Of a stretch of 37,135 nt of DNA, positions 7,198-15,440 are shown one piece after another (position 1 is the stretch's first letter; each line of letters starts with the position of its first letter). Under the pieces are notes generated by a model. It saw nothing but the letters and a program-made list of their open reading frames with translations. It did not search any database and was not told the DNA's origin. Made by a program: the position numbers and the translations under genes. Source of the stretch: Conexibacter sp. CPCC 205762 (GTDB lineage: Bacteria > Actinomycetota > Thermoleophilia > Solirubrobacterales > Solirubrobacteraceae); assembly GCF_030646155.1 (NCBI RefSeq), contig NZ_JAUTDN010000047.1, positions 1 to 37,135 of the forward strand. The letters run 5' to 3'.

Positions 7198-8501
7198 GCG
7201 TTCGGCTGACCGTCGTCGGCATCGGCGCCGACGGCTGGGACGGGCTCGGCGGTGCGGGACGGGCGGCGGTCGCGGCGGCGACGCTGCTGGTCGGGTCGGC
7301 ACGACAGCTGGAGCTGGTGCCGGAGTCGGCGACGGCGACGGCGGCGGGCGCGCGCCGCCTGGCTTGGCCGTCGCCGCTGGAGCCGCTGCTCGACGCGCTG
7401 GCCGCCGGCCGCCACGGCGACGCCGTCGTGCTCGCCAGCGGCGATCCGATGCTGCACGGCATCGGCGCCAGCCTCGCCCGCCGCGTCGCGGATGATGCAA
7501 AGCAGGGCGCGGGTGCTGCAGATGGCGGCGCGGAGCTTGCCGTGATTCCGCATCCCTCGGCCTTCGCGCTCGCCTGTGCGCGGATGCTGTGGGCGGAGCA
7601 GGAGACGGAGCTGGTCAGCACGGTCGCGCGGGCGCCAGAGCAGGTGGCGCGGGCGCTGCAGACCGGCCGGCGGCTGATCGTCTACGCGACCGGGAGCGAC
7701 GGCGCGGCCACGATCGCGCGCGTGCTGCGAACGCGCGGCTTCGGCACCAGCCGCTTTGTCGTGCTCGAACAGCTCGGCGGAGCGGACGAGGCGCGACACG
7801 AGACGACCGCCGCGGGCTGGGGCGACAGAGCCGCCGACCCGCTTCACGCGATCGCGATCGAGGTGCGGGCGGATCAGGGAGGAGAGGGCCTCTCGCTCAC
7901 CCCCGGGCTGCCCGACGACGCCTTCGACCACGACGGGCAGATCACGAAGCGGCACGTGCGGGCGGTGACGCTCGCGGCGCTGGCGCCGCGGCCGGGCGAG
8001 CTGCTCTTCGACCTCGGCGCGGGCTCCGGCTCGATCGCGATCGAGTGGCTGCGCGCGCTCGCCGCGATCCCCGCGGCTACGCCGGGGAAGGCGGTCGCGT
8101 TCGAGGCGAACGAAGCGCGCGCCAGGCGGATCGCCGAGAACGCCGCCAGACTCGGCGCCCCGCAATTGACCGTCATCCGCGGGCGCCTCCCGGCCGTGCT
8201 CGGCGACGCGCTGATCGATCCGGGCAAGCCCGACGCGGTCTTCGTCGGCGGTGGGCTGACCGCCGCCGGCGTGCTCGACGCCGCCTGGCACGTGCTCAAG
8301 CCCGGCGGCCGGATCGTCGCCAACGCCGTCACGCTGGAGAGCCAGGCGCGGCTGCTGACCGCGCGCGAGCAGCACGGCGGCACGCTGACGCAGATCGCGA
8401 TCGCCCACGCCGCCCCGGTCGGCGGCTTCAGCGGCTGGCGGGCGCAGATGCCCGTCGTCCAGTGGGAGGCGCGCAAGCCACAGGAGAGACCACTCGCATG
8501 A
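7194..8501 (+). CDS. cobL: Precorrin-6Y C5,15-methyltransferase (decarboxylating), CbiE-CbiT fusion
   Basis: 435 residues. CobL methylates C5 and C15 and removes the acetate carboxyl on ring C. The N-terminal CbiE-type tetrapyrrole methylase (about 1-225) shows VVGIGADGWDGL and VVLASGDPMLHGIG. The C-terminal CbiT-type Rossmann methyltransferase (about 235-435) begins DDAFDHDGQITKRHVRA, with the SAM motif DLGAGSGSIAIEW at D273. Both halves look intact. The ATG at 7194 overlaps the cbiZ stop. A short non-conserved insert (around KQGAGAADGG) sits in the CbiE half. It follows CobK in the pathway, although cobK is on a separate transcript here. Confidence 0.95.
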   Translation: MSVRLTVVGIGADGWDGLGGAGRAAVAAATLLVGSARQLELVPESATATAAGARRLAWPSPLEPLLDALAAGRHGDAVVLASGDPMLHGIGASLARRVADDAKQGAGAADGGAELAVIPHPSAFALACARMLWAEQETELVSTVARAPEQVARALQTGRRLIVYATGSDGAATIARVLRTRGFGTSRFVVLEQLGGADEARHETTAAGWGDRAADPLHAIAIEVRADQGGEGLSLTPGLPDDAFDHDGQITKRHVRAVTLAALAPRPGELLFDLGAGSGSIAIEWLRALAAIPAATPGKAVAFEANEARARRIAENAARLGAPQLTVIRGRLPAVLGDALIDPGKPDAVFVGGGLTAAGVLDAAWHVLKPGGRIVANAVTLESQARLLTAREQHGGTLTQIAIAHAAPVGGFSGWRAQMPVVQWEARKPQERPLA

Positions 8502-9241
8502 CCGTCCACTTCATCGGCGCCGGCCCTGGCGCGGCCGACCTGCTGACGCTGCGCGCGGCGAAGCTGATCGCCGCCTGCCCCGTCGTGCTCTACGCCGGTG
8601 CGCTCGTGCCACCGGAGGTGCTCGAGCATGCGCCCTCCGGCGCCCGCGTCGTCGACACACAGCACCTGGAGCTGGACGAGATCGTCGCGGAGTTCGAGCT
8701 TGCACACGCGAACGGCCAGGACGTCGCGCGCCTGCACTCGGGCGACCTGTCGATCTACTCCGCGCTCGGCGAGCAGACGCGCCGGCTCGACGCGCTCGGG
8801 ATCGACTGGGACATGACCCCGGGCGTGCCCGCCTTCGCCGCCGCCAGCGCCGCGCTCAGACGCGAGCTGACCCTGCCCGGCGTCGCGCAGTCGGTGATCC
8901 TCACCCGCTACCGCAGACGCGCCTCCGCGATGCCCGGCGGCGAGGACCTCGCACAGCTCGCCGCGCACGGCTCGACGCTCGTGCTCCACCTCGGCGTGCA
9001 GGCGATGGAGGAGCTGGTCGCGACGATCGAGCCCCACTACGGCCGCGACTGCCCGGCCGCCGTCGTCGCCCGCGCGAGCTGGCCCGACGAGCTGATCCTG
9101 CGCGGCACGCTCGCGACGATCGCCGAGCAGGTCGCCGAGGCGGGCGTGAAGCGGACCGCGACGATCCTCGTCGGCCCCGCGCTCAGCGGCAAGGGCGGCG
9201 AGAGCTTCCTCTACTCGAAGGGGCGAACCCGCCCCGCATGA
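8498..9241 (+). CDS. cobM: Precorrin-4 C11-methyltransferase
   Basis: 247 residues, the standard length for CobM/CbiF, a SAM-dependent tetrapyrrole methylase. Motifs: HFIGAGPGAADLLTLRAAKLI at the N-terminus, VVLYAGALVPPEVL, RLHSGDLSIYSALGEQ, and TPGVPAFAAASAALRRELTLP, all typical of CobM. The ATG overlaps the cobL stop (ATGA), and AGGAGA at 8481-8486 is a good ribosome site. This is the last gene of the forward operon. Its last 31 bp overlap the end of the convergent cbiD gene. Confidence 0.96.
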   Translation: MTVHFIGAGPGAADLLTLRAAKLIAACPVVLYAGALVPPEVLEHAPSGARVVDTQHLELDEIVAEFELAHANGQDVARLHSGDLSIYSALGEQTRRLDALGIDWDMTPGVPAFAAASAALRRELTLPGVAQSVILTRYRRRASAMPGGEDLAQLAAHGSTLVLHLGVQAMEELVATIEPHYGRDCPAAVVARASWPDELILRGTLATIAEQVAEAGVKRTATILVGPALSGKGGESFLYSKGRTRPA

Positions 9242-10311
9242 GCGACGATCTCGCCCTCGCGGTCGACCACCAGCACCTCCGCCGCGACCGGCGCGGTGCC
9301 GAGCACCCCGCGCACGACGCCCAGCGCCTCCGCCGCGATCCGCTCGGCCAGCGGCACGCCGGCCGCGACCGCGAGCTGGTGGGCGTGGAGCGCGGTGTTG
9401 CCGGCACGGATCTCGTCGGCCAGCGTCGCCGACCCGCCAGACTCCAGCGCCCAGCCCGCCAACCGGTCGAGGTCGACCTGCGACCGCGCCGAGTGCAGGT
9501 CGAGGTGGCCGGCGGCGAGCTTCGACAGCTTCGCGACGCCGCCGGCGAGCGTCAGCCGCGGGACGGGGTTGCGCGCGAGGTACTTCAGCAGCGCGCCGGC
9601 GAAGTCGCCCATGTCGAGCAGCGCGCTGGGGGGCAGCTCGTACAGCCGCTGGGCGGCGCGCTCGGAGGTGTCGCCGGTGGCGGCGATCGCGTGCGGCTGC
9701 CCGGTCGCGCGCGCGACGTCGATCCCATGGCGGATCGAGGCGATCCAGGCCGAGCAGGAGTACGGCACGACGACGCCGGTCGTGCCGAGGATCGACAGCC
9801 CGCCGAGGATCCCCAGCCGCGCGTTCCAGGTTCTCGTCGCGATCTGCTCGCCGCCCTCGACGCCGATCTCGACGATCACGTCGCCGGGGTCCCCGTGCGA
9901 CGCGGCCAGCTCGGAGACGACCCCGCGCATCAGCCTGCGCGGCACCGGGTTGATCGCCGGCTCGCCGACCGGCAGCTGCAGCCCCGGCAGCGTCACCGTG
10001 CCGACGCCCTCGCCGGCGCGGAAGACGACGCCCGCGCCGGGCGCCGCACGCCGCACCGTCGCGAGCACGAGCGCGCCGTGGGTCACGTCGGGATCGTCGC
10101 CGGCGTCCTTGATCACGCCGGCGGTCGCGACGCCGTCGCCGAGCCGCTCGACCGCGAGCGCGAACGCCGGCTGCTGGCCGCCGGGCAGCGTGATCGCGAC
10201 CGGATCGGGGAACGCGCCGGTCAGCAGGGCGGCGTAGGCGGCCTTCGTCGCGGCGGTCGCGCAGGCGCCGGTCGTCCATCCCCGGCGCAGCGGGGTTCCG
10301 GCCTCGCTCAC
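9211..10311 (-). CDS. cbiD: Cobalt-precorrin-5B C1-methyltransferase
   Basis: 366 residues, normal for CbiD. It begins RRGWTTGACATAATKAA, the family signature, and contains DPDVTHGALV, GEGVGTVTLPGL, GEPAINPVPRRLM and GGLSILGTTGVV. The GTG start is at 10309-10311. CbiD methylates C1 after ring contraction; it is a hallmark of the anaerobic route, where the aerobic route uses CobF. Here it sits with CobG (oxygen-dependent) and probably replaces CobF. It is transcribed alone, against cobM (31-bp overlap of 3' ends), and diverges from cobK with only 35 bp between the starts. Confidence 0.95.
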   Translation of the reverse strand: MSEAGTPLRRGWTTGACATAATKAAYAALLTGAFPDPVAITLPGGQQPAFALAVERLGDGVATAGVIKDAGDDPDVTHGALVLATVRRAAPGAGVVFRAGEGVGTVTLPGLQLPVGEPAINPVPRRLMRGVVSELAASHGDPGDVIVEIGVEGGEQIATRTWNARLGILGGLSILGTTGVVVPYSCSAWIASIRHGIDVARATGQPHAIAATGDTSERAAQRLYELPPSALLDMGDFAGALLKYLARNPVPRLTLAGGVAKLSKLAAGHLDLHSARSQVDLDRLAGWALESGGSATLADEIRAGNTALHAHQLAVAAGVPLAERIAAEALGVVRGVLGTAPVAAEVLVVDREGEIVAHAGRVRPFE

Positions 10312-10346
10312 CGGACAACCCTCACCCTCAAGTCAACGGTGAGACT
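10312..10346. promoter_or_regulatory. Very short divergent spacer between cbiD and cobK with an inverted repeat
   Basis: Only 35 bp separate the two GTG starts. CTCACC (10321-10326) and GGTGAG (10338-10343) form a 6-bp inverted repeat with an 11-base loop. I see no cobalamin riboswitch boxes here. Promoters for both genes must lie at least partly inside the opposite coding region. Confidence 0.35.
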
Positions 10347-11075
10347 GTGCGCGTTCTGATCCTCGGCGGGACCGGTGAGGCACGGGATCTGGCCGCGGCG
10401 CTGCATGCGCAGAACGTAGCGGTGATCTCGTCGCTGGCGGGGCGCGTGGCGCGGCCGCGGCTGCCCGTCGGCGAGGTGCGGATCGGCGGGTTCGGCGGTC
10501 CTGACAAGCTCGCCGAGTGGCTGCGCGCCAATGAGATCGCCGCCGTCGTGGACGCAACTCATCCGTTCGCGGAGCGGATCTCGGCGAGCGCGGCGCAGGC
10601 GGCGAGCGCCGCGCACAAACCCCTCCTGCGGCTCGAACGCCCCGGCTGGAGCGAGCGCGACGGCGACCGCTGGACGTGGGCCGACGACCTCGACCATGCC
10701 GCGCGCCTGATCCCCCAGTGCGCCCGCGTGCTGCTGACGACCGGCCGCCAGGGGCTGCCGGCGTTCGCGCGCAGCGAAGCCTTCTTCCTGATCCGCTGCG
10801 TCGACCCGCCCGACCCGCCGCTCCCGCCTCATCACGAGCTGCTGCTCGACCGCGGTCCCTACACGGTCGCGGGCGAAGGCAGCCTGATCGACGCCCACCG
10901 CCTCGATCTCGTGGTCACGAAGGACTCCGGCGGCGCGCTCACGCACGCCAAGCTCGACGCCGCCCGCGCGCGCGGCCTGCCCGTGATCGTCGTCCGCCGC
11001 CCGCCGCGCCCGCAGACGCCCGCCGTCGCGACGGTCGCCGAGGCGGTCGCGTGGGCGCGTGCTCACGCCGGGTAG
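10347..11075 (+). CDS. cobK: Precorrin-6A reductase
   Basis: 242 residues, the usual CobK/CbiJ length. The NAD(P)H-dependent enzyme reduces precorrin-6A to 6B before CobL acts. Seen: LILGGTGEARDLAAAL at the N-terminus, SLAGRVARPRLP, VRIGGFGGPDKLAEWL, VVDATHPFAERIS, VLLTTGRQGLPAF and LVVTKDSGGALTHAKLDAA, all typical. GTG start. The gene diverges from cbiD and converges on cobIJ, overlapping its end by 13 bp. Confidence 0.96.
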   Translation: MRVLILGGTGEARDLAAALHAQNVAVISSLAGRVARPRLPVGEVRIGGFGGPDKLAEWLRANEIAAVVDATHPFAERISASAAQAASAAHKPLLRLERPGWSERDGDRWTWADDLDHAARLIPQCARVLLTTGRQGLPAFARSEAFFLIRCVDPPDPPLPPHHELLLDRGPYTVAGEGSLIDAHRLDLVVTKDSGGALTHAKLDAARARGLPVIVVRRPPRPQTPAVATVAEAVAWARAHAG

Positions 11076-12562
11076 CGGCGCGGGGTGTAGACGCGGACCG
11101 GGCCGGCGCCGTTGCCGTCGCCGAAGACGCGCGTCTGCGAGGAGCCGACGAGCAACAGCGTGCGCATGTCGACCGCCTCGGCGTCAAACGCGCCGAGCGT
11201 CGTGACCGTGATCGTCTCGCTCGGCGCGCCGACCGCTCTCGCCAGCACGACGACGGTCTCCGGCGCACGGTGGCGCAGCAGCACCGCGCGCGCCTCCTCC
11301 AGCTGCGTCGGGCGCGTCTTCGAGCGCGGGTTGTAGACGGCGAGCGCCAGGTCGGCCGCCGCGACCGCCTCCAGCCGCCGCTCGATCACCTCCCACGGCT
11401 TCAGCACGTCCGACAGCGACAGCACGCAGAAGTCGTGGCCGAGCGGGGCGCCGACCCGCGCCGCCGCCGCCTGCATCGCGCTCAGGCCCGGCACGACGCG
11501 CACGTCGACACCACCGAACGAGCCCGCTTCGAGCTGCTCCATCACCGCCGCCGCCATCGCGAAGATGCCGGGATCCCCGGAGGAGACGACCGCGACCCGT
11601 CTGCCGGCGGCGGCCAGCTCCAGCGCATGGCGCGCGCGGTCGGCCTCGACGCGGTTGTCGGTCGCGTGGCGGGTCTGGCCGACGCGGCCGGGGACGCGGT
11701 CGACGTAGGTCTTGTAGCCGACGATCTCGGTCGCCTCGGCCAGCTCGGCGCGTGCCTCGGGCGTCAGCCACTCCGGCCCGGCGGGGCCGAGGCCGACGAC
11801 CGCGACCGAGCCGGCGGCGGCGCTCGCGGCGGCGTCGCCCGAGCGGTGCACCTGCGTCGTCGGCACGAGCACGAGCGACATGTACGGGACGCTGCCCTCG
11901 ACCTCTTCCAGCGGCACGATCCGCTGCTCCGGCGCGCTCGCCCGCTCGACGTAGACGCCGCGCTCCGCGACGCCGGCCTCGGCGGCCGCCTCGACGACCT
12001 TCGGGAAGGTCCGCCCGAGCTTCATCACGACCGCCGCGTCGGCGCTGCGCAGGCGCGCGGCGAGCTGCTCCTGCGGCAGCGTCCCGGGCAGCGCCATGAA
12101 GACGTCGTCGCGCTTGACCAGCGGCGTGCCGGCGGCCGCGGCGGCCGCGCTGAAGGCCGTCACGGCGGGGATCACTGTCGTCTCGTAGCGGGGCGCGAGG
12201 CGCTCGTGGAAGTACATGTAGGAGCCGTAGAAGAACGGGTCGCCCTCGCACAGGATCGCGACGTCGCGGCCGGCGTCGAGGTGGACCGCCAGCTCCTCGG
12301 AGGCCTCGTCGTAGAACGCGAACAGCGCCGCCTCGTAGCCGCCCGGGTGGCTCGTCAGCTCCGTCGTGACGGGGAATCTGAGCAGCACCTCGAGGTGGTC
12401 GGCGCGCAGGTACGGCGCCGCGATCCGGCGCGCGACCGACTTGCCGTGGCGCGCGCTCGGGTAGGCGATCACGTCGGCGTCGTGGATCGCGCGGGTCGCC
12501 TTCAGCGTCAGCAGCTCCGGGTCGCCGGGGCCGACGCCGACGCCGAACAGTCTTCCGGGCAT
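11063..12562 (-). CDS. cobIJ: CobI-CobJ fusion: precorrin-2 C20- and precorrin-3B C17-methyltransferase
   Basis: 499 residues with two tetrapyrrole methylase domains. Domain 1 (about 1-235, CobI/CbiL): LFGVGVGPGDPELLTLKATRA, ILCEGDPFFYGSYMY and VIPAVTAFSAAAAA. Domain 2 (from about 250, CobJ/CbiH): VAVVGLGPAGPEWLTPEA, EIVGYKTYVDRV, VVSSGDPGIFAMAAAV, VRVVPGLSAMQAAAARVGAPL and LYNPRSKTRPTQL-like AVYNPRSKTRPTQL. CobJ performs ring contraction after CobG. This fusion is known from other actinobacteria such as Mycobacterium. The ATG at 12562 was chosen because cobH ends 5 bp before it; the longer open frame upstream lies inside cobH. Confidence 0.96.
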   Translation of the reverse strand: MPGRLFGVGVGPGDPELLTLKATRAIHDADVIAYPSARHGKSVARRIAAPYLRADHLEVLLRFPVTTELTSHPGGYEAALFAFYDEASEELAVHLDAGRDVAILCEGDPFFYGSYMYFHERLAPRYETTVIPAVTAFSAAAAAAGTPLVKRDDVFMALPGTLPQEQLAARLRSADAAVVMKLGRTFPKVVEAAAEAGVAERGVYVERASAPEQRIVPLEEVEGSVPYMSLVLVPTTQVHRSGDAAASAAAGSVAVVGLGPAGPEWLTPEARAELAEATEIVGYKTYVDRVPGRVGQTRHATDNRVEADRARHALELAAAGRRVAVVSSGDPGIFAMAAAVMEQLEAGSFGGVDVRVVPGLSAMQAAAARVGAPLGHDFCVLSLSDVLKPWEVIERRLEAVAAADLALAVYNPRSKTRPTQLEEARAVLLRHRAPETVVVLARAVGAPSETITVTTLGAFDAEAVDMRTLLLVGSSQTRVFGDGNGAGPVRVYTPRRYPA

Positions 12563-12567
12563 CGGGC

Positions 12568-13194
12568 TCACTCCGCCTCGCTCGCGAGCGCGTTGACCGC
12601 ACCGCAGGCGATCGCGCTGCCGCCGCGGCGGCCGTGGACGACGACATGCTCCAGGTCGCTGCGGGAGAGTGCGACCTTCGACTCGGCCGCACCGACGAAG
12701 CCGACCGGCACGCCGATCACCGCCGCCGGCCGCGGCGCGCCGTCGGCGATCATCTCCAGCAGGCGGAAGAGCGAGGTGGGGGCGTTGCCGATCACGACCA
12801 GCGCGCCGTCGAGGCGGTCGCGCCACAGCTCCATCGCGGCGGCGGAGCGGGTCGTGCCCGCCTCCTGTGCCAGCGCCGGGACACGCTCGTCGTTGAGCGT
12901 GCAGACGACCTCGTTGGCGGCCGGCAGCCGCTTGCGCGTGATGCCGGAGGCGACCATCTGCGTGTCGCAGAGGATCGGCGCGCCGGCTCTCAGCGCCTGC
13001 TCGGCGGCCGCGCCGAAGCCGGCCGAGGCGGCGACGTCCCTGGTCAGGTCGACCATCCCGCAGCTGTGGATCATCCGCACGACCGTTCGCGCGAGGATCG
13101 GCTCGAAGCCGCTCAGGTCGGCCTCGGCGCGGATGATCGCGAACGAGTTGCGGTAGATCTCCGCGCCGTCGCGGATGTAGTCGAGCGTCGTCAT
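12568..13194 (-). CDS. cobH: Precorrin-8X methylmutase
   Basis: 208 residues, standard for CobH/CbiC. It moves the methyl group from C11 to C12, giving hydrogenobyrinic acid. Seen: DYIRDGAEIYRNSFAIIRAE at the N-terminus, VVRMIHSCGMVDL with the catalytic histidine, GAPILCDTQMVASGITR, VIGNAPTSLFRLLEMI, and VIGVPVGFVGAAESK, the methylmutase signature. The ATG overlaps the cobG stop. The upstream extension of the frame belongs to cobG. Confidence 0.97.
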   Translation of the reverse strand: MTTLDYIRDGAEIYRNSFAIIRAEADLSGFEPILARTVVRMIHSCGMVDLTRDVAASAGFGAAAEQALRAGAPILCDTQMVASGITRKRLPAANEVVCTLNDERVPALAQEAGTTRSAAAMELWRDRLDGALVVIGNAPTSLFRLLEMIADGAPRPAAVIGVPVGFVGAAESKVALSRSDLEHVVVHGRRGGSAIACGAVNALASEAE

Positions 13195-14669
13195 GCGGCA
13201 GGTCTTTCGTGGTGGTTCAGCAGGTCGAGCGCGTGCTCGGGATCGGCCGCCTCTGCGTACGCGCGGCCGGCGTGCAAGAGCTGGAGCGTGTCCTCGCCGG
13301 CGACGATCCCGACCGCCACGTCGCGCTTCATCCCGCATCTGCGCGGGCAGGCGGACCAGTGCTCGGGCGGGTCGCCGGCGCTGCGGACGGCGGCGCGGGC
13401 CGCGGCGGCGGCGCGCACGTCGACGTGCGCGCGGCGGCACGCGCCGAGGCCGGAGCAGGCAGTCAGCCCGCGCCAGCCGGAGTCGGCGCGCGTGACGAGG
13501 CCGAGCGTATCGAGCTGCGCGGCGAGTGCGGGCGCGGTCTCGCGCGGGACGTCGGGGATCGTCAGCGTGCGGTTGGGCGCGACGCGGACGTCGTCGAGCC
13601 CGTGCTCGGCGAGCAGCGCGTCGAGCCCCCGCAGCTGCCGCTCATCCAGCCGCGCCAGCGGCGCCAGCGCCGTCACCGCCACCCGCCCGTCGGCCTGCGC
13701 CCGCTCGCCCGGGTCGATGTCTGCGGCCCTTCCCTCGCTATGCGAGGGGAAAGCCGCAGACTTCGGGATCGCGAGGGCGTCGGCGAGCGCCTCCGCGCCG
13801 CCGGGCAGGTCGGCGACGTGCCAGGCGGTCGGCGCCAGCTCGGCGCGGAGGGCGAGGAAGGCGCGCGCGGCGTCGAGCAGCGTCGCGACCGCCGCGTCTG
13901 GCATCAGGGTGCGGGAGGTCGGCCGGCCGGCGAGCCACAGGCGCAACCGGTCTGACGCCTCCGCCGCCAGCGCGACATCCGCCGTCGCCAGCTCGACGAG
14001 GCCGGCGCCGTCGTCGAGCGCGAAGAGGAAGCGGCCGGGCAGCGCCGCGAGCGCAGCGTCGGCGAGGATCGCGGCGTCGAGCGCGCTGACGAGCGCGTCG
14101 GTGGGGAGGAGGGAGCCGCGCGGGGCCGGCGCAAGCGCGTCGCCAGGCGCGGGCGCGTCGGCGGACGTGGGGAGCCGCCCCGCCAGCGGGCTCGCCAGCA
14201 CGTTGCGCACGCGGTCGTGCTCGGGCGAGGGCAGCAGGCCGCCGGCGGCGAGCAGGCGGGCGAGCGGGGCGGCGGCCGCGGGCGGCAGGCCGCGCAGCTG
14301 GACGCTCGCGCGCGAGGTCAGCTCGGCGAGGCCGTTGCCGAGCGCGGCGCCGTCGGCGAGCGTCGCGAGCGCGCGGCGGTCGAGCCGCCCGCCGGGCACG
14401 CGCACGCGCGCCAGCAGCCCGTCGCCGGCATCGTGCAGCCGCAGGATGCCGGGACAGCGATCGGCCGCCCGCACGACGCCGCCGGATGCGCCGGCCGCCC
14501 GCACGACGCCGCCGGATGCGCCGGCCGCCCGCACGACGCCGCCGGACGCGTCGGCGCCCGCCGTCGAGCGGCCGCCGGCGCCCGCGGAGGCGCCGCCACC
14601 CCGCACGCCGCCCGCACCCGCCGCCGCGTCAGCGGCGGGCGTCGATCCGGTGGCGGCGGAGGCGGGCAT
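13191..14669 (-). CDS. cobG: Precorrin-3B synthase (siroheme/4Fe-4S monooxygenase)
   Basis: 492 residues of the nitrite/sulfite reductase ferredoxin-like fold. CobG hydroxylates C20 of precorrin-3A and forms the gamma-lactone using O2. The cluster cysteines are in place: C405 and C411 (CSGLGAC), C441 and C445 (CPRRC). RCPGILRLHDAGDGLLARVRVPGG starts the first ferredoxin-like half and ELTSRASVQLRGLP is typical. The N-terminal ~60 residues are Ala/Gly-rich with a 10-residue repeat, and a palindromic repeat encodes KSAAFPSHSEGRAADI near residues 303-318. The start is ATG 14669 or GTG 14672, and neither has a strong ribosome site. The gene lies 14 bp after cbtA in the riboswitch-controlled operon. 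Confidence 0.9.
   Translation of the reverse strand: MPASAATGSTPAADAAAGAGGVRGGGASAGAGGRSTAGADASGGVVRAAGASGGVVRAAGASGGVVRAADRCPGILRLHDAGDGLLARVRVPGGRLDRRALATLADGAALGNGLAELTSRASVQLRGLPPAAAAPLARLLAAGGLLPSPEHDRVRNVLASPLAGRLPTSADAPAPGDALAPAPRGSLLPTDALVSALDAAILADAALAALPGRFLFALDDGAGLVELATADVALAAEASDRLRLWLAGRPTSRTLMPDAAVATLLDAARAFLALRAELAPTAWHVADLPGGAEALADALAIPKSAAFPSHSEGRAADIDPGERAQADGRVAVTALAPLARLDERQLRGLDALLAEHGLDDVRVAPNRTLTIPDVPRETAPALAAQLDTLGLVTRADSGWRGLTACSGLGACRRAHVDVRAAAAARAAVRSAGDPPEHWSACPRRCGMKRDVAVGIVAGEDTLQLLHAGRAYAEAADPEHALDLLNHHERPAA
13719..13761. repeat. In-frame palindromic element, copy 2 (near-perfect)
   Basis: Outer arms GTCTGCGGC (13719-13727) and GCCGCAGAC (13753-13761) pair perfectly. 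After two mismatches the inner arms TTCCCTCGC and GCGAGGGGA (one G-T pair) close a three-base loop, TAT. Similarity to the copy at 176-223 extends to 13716-13763. On the minus strand it is read inside cobG as KSAAFPSHSEGRAADI, without stop or frame change. Confidence 0.8.
14464..14553 (-). repeat. 30-bp tandem repeat (3 units) in cobG
   Basis: Units at 14464-14493, 14494-14523 and 14524-14553, the first two identical. On the minus strand they encode GASGGVVRAA-type decapeptides, just before the first conserved CobG segment. Confidence 0.92.
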
Positions 14670-14683
14670 CACGAGGGCGCCTG

Positions 14684-15427
14684 TCAGGCGCGGGCGGGCG
14701 CGGCGGCGCGGCGCGCGGCGGACGGTTCCAGCACACGCTCCGCGAGCGCGCCGAAGCCGAGGCCGAGCGCGGCCCACAGCGTCGCGTTGATGCCGATCGA
14801 GGCGACGCGGAAGTGCCACAGCACGTCGGCGGGGAAGCCTCTCGGCGTCTCCTGGACCGTCGGCAGGATCAGCTCCGCGACCGCGATCACGGCGACGAAG
14901 ACGATCGCGGCGACGATCGCGCCGTTCCACGCGCCGAGCCGCGGCGCGAGCTGCTGCCACAGCCGCCAGGCGGCCAGCAGCGCCAGCACGGAGATCGCGA
15001 TCATCGCGAAGAACAGCAGCGTGCGTCTGTCGATCGTGTCGGGGTTGCCGACCGTCGGCGGGTTGGCCGGGTACTTCGTCGACGGGACGAGCGTGATCGC
15101 GAGGAAGGCGGCGAGCGCGAGCAGGGCGGCGGTCGCGCGGGCGCCGAGCGCGCCGATGCGGCCGTAGGCCCAGGCGAACACGATCGCGTAGATCGAGCCG
15201 AGCGCGATCCCCATCACGACGGTGCCGGTGAAGAGGCCGAGCGTCGACTGGACGCCGCGGCTGACGACCTCGGGCTCGCCCGGATCGCCGGCGGCGGCCG
15301 CCAGCATCTCCTCGAACGCGATCGCCTTGTCGATCTGCGGCTCACCGAAGATCTTCGCGAACACGAAGGCCAAGACACCGGCGAGGACGCCGGCGATCAG
15401 CCCCCGCACGAGCAGGGTGCGTGCCAT
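14684..15427 (-). CDS. cbtA: Predicted cobalt transporter subunit CbtA
   Basis: 247 residues with about six hydrophobic segments. It starts MARTLLVRGLIAGVLAGVLAF, the typical CbtA opening, followed by FAKIFGEPQIDKAIAFEE, GLFTGTVVMGIALGSIY and LVPSTKYPANPPTVGNPDTI; the last is a conserved family segment. CbtA and CbtB were predicted as a B12-regulated cobalt permease from their constant link to cobalamin riboswitches, as here. It is the second gene of the operon, 13 bp after cbtB, and should supply cobalt to the chelatase encoded at the left end of the window. Confidence 0.93.
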   Translation of the reverse strand: MARTLLVRGLIAGVLAGVLAFVFAKIFGEPQIDKAIAFEEMLAAAAGDPGEPEVVSRGVQSTLGLFTGTVVMGIALGSIYAIVFAWAYGRIGALGARATAALLALAAFLAITLVPSTKYPANPPTVGNPDTIDRRTLLFFAMIAISVLALLAAWRLWQQLAPRLGAWNGAIVAAIVFVAVIAVAELILPTVQETPRGFPADVLWHFRVASIGINATLWAALGLGFGALAERVLEPSAARRAAAPARA

Positions 15428-15440
15428 GTCGGAGCCCCGC

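Noticed and set aside
7874..10318. Long minus-strand frame across cobM and cobL overlapping cbiD in another frame
   Set aside because: Low-complexity product, while cbiD, cobM and cobL all show clear family motifs in their own frames.
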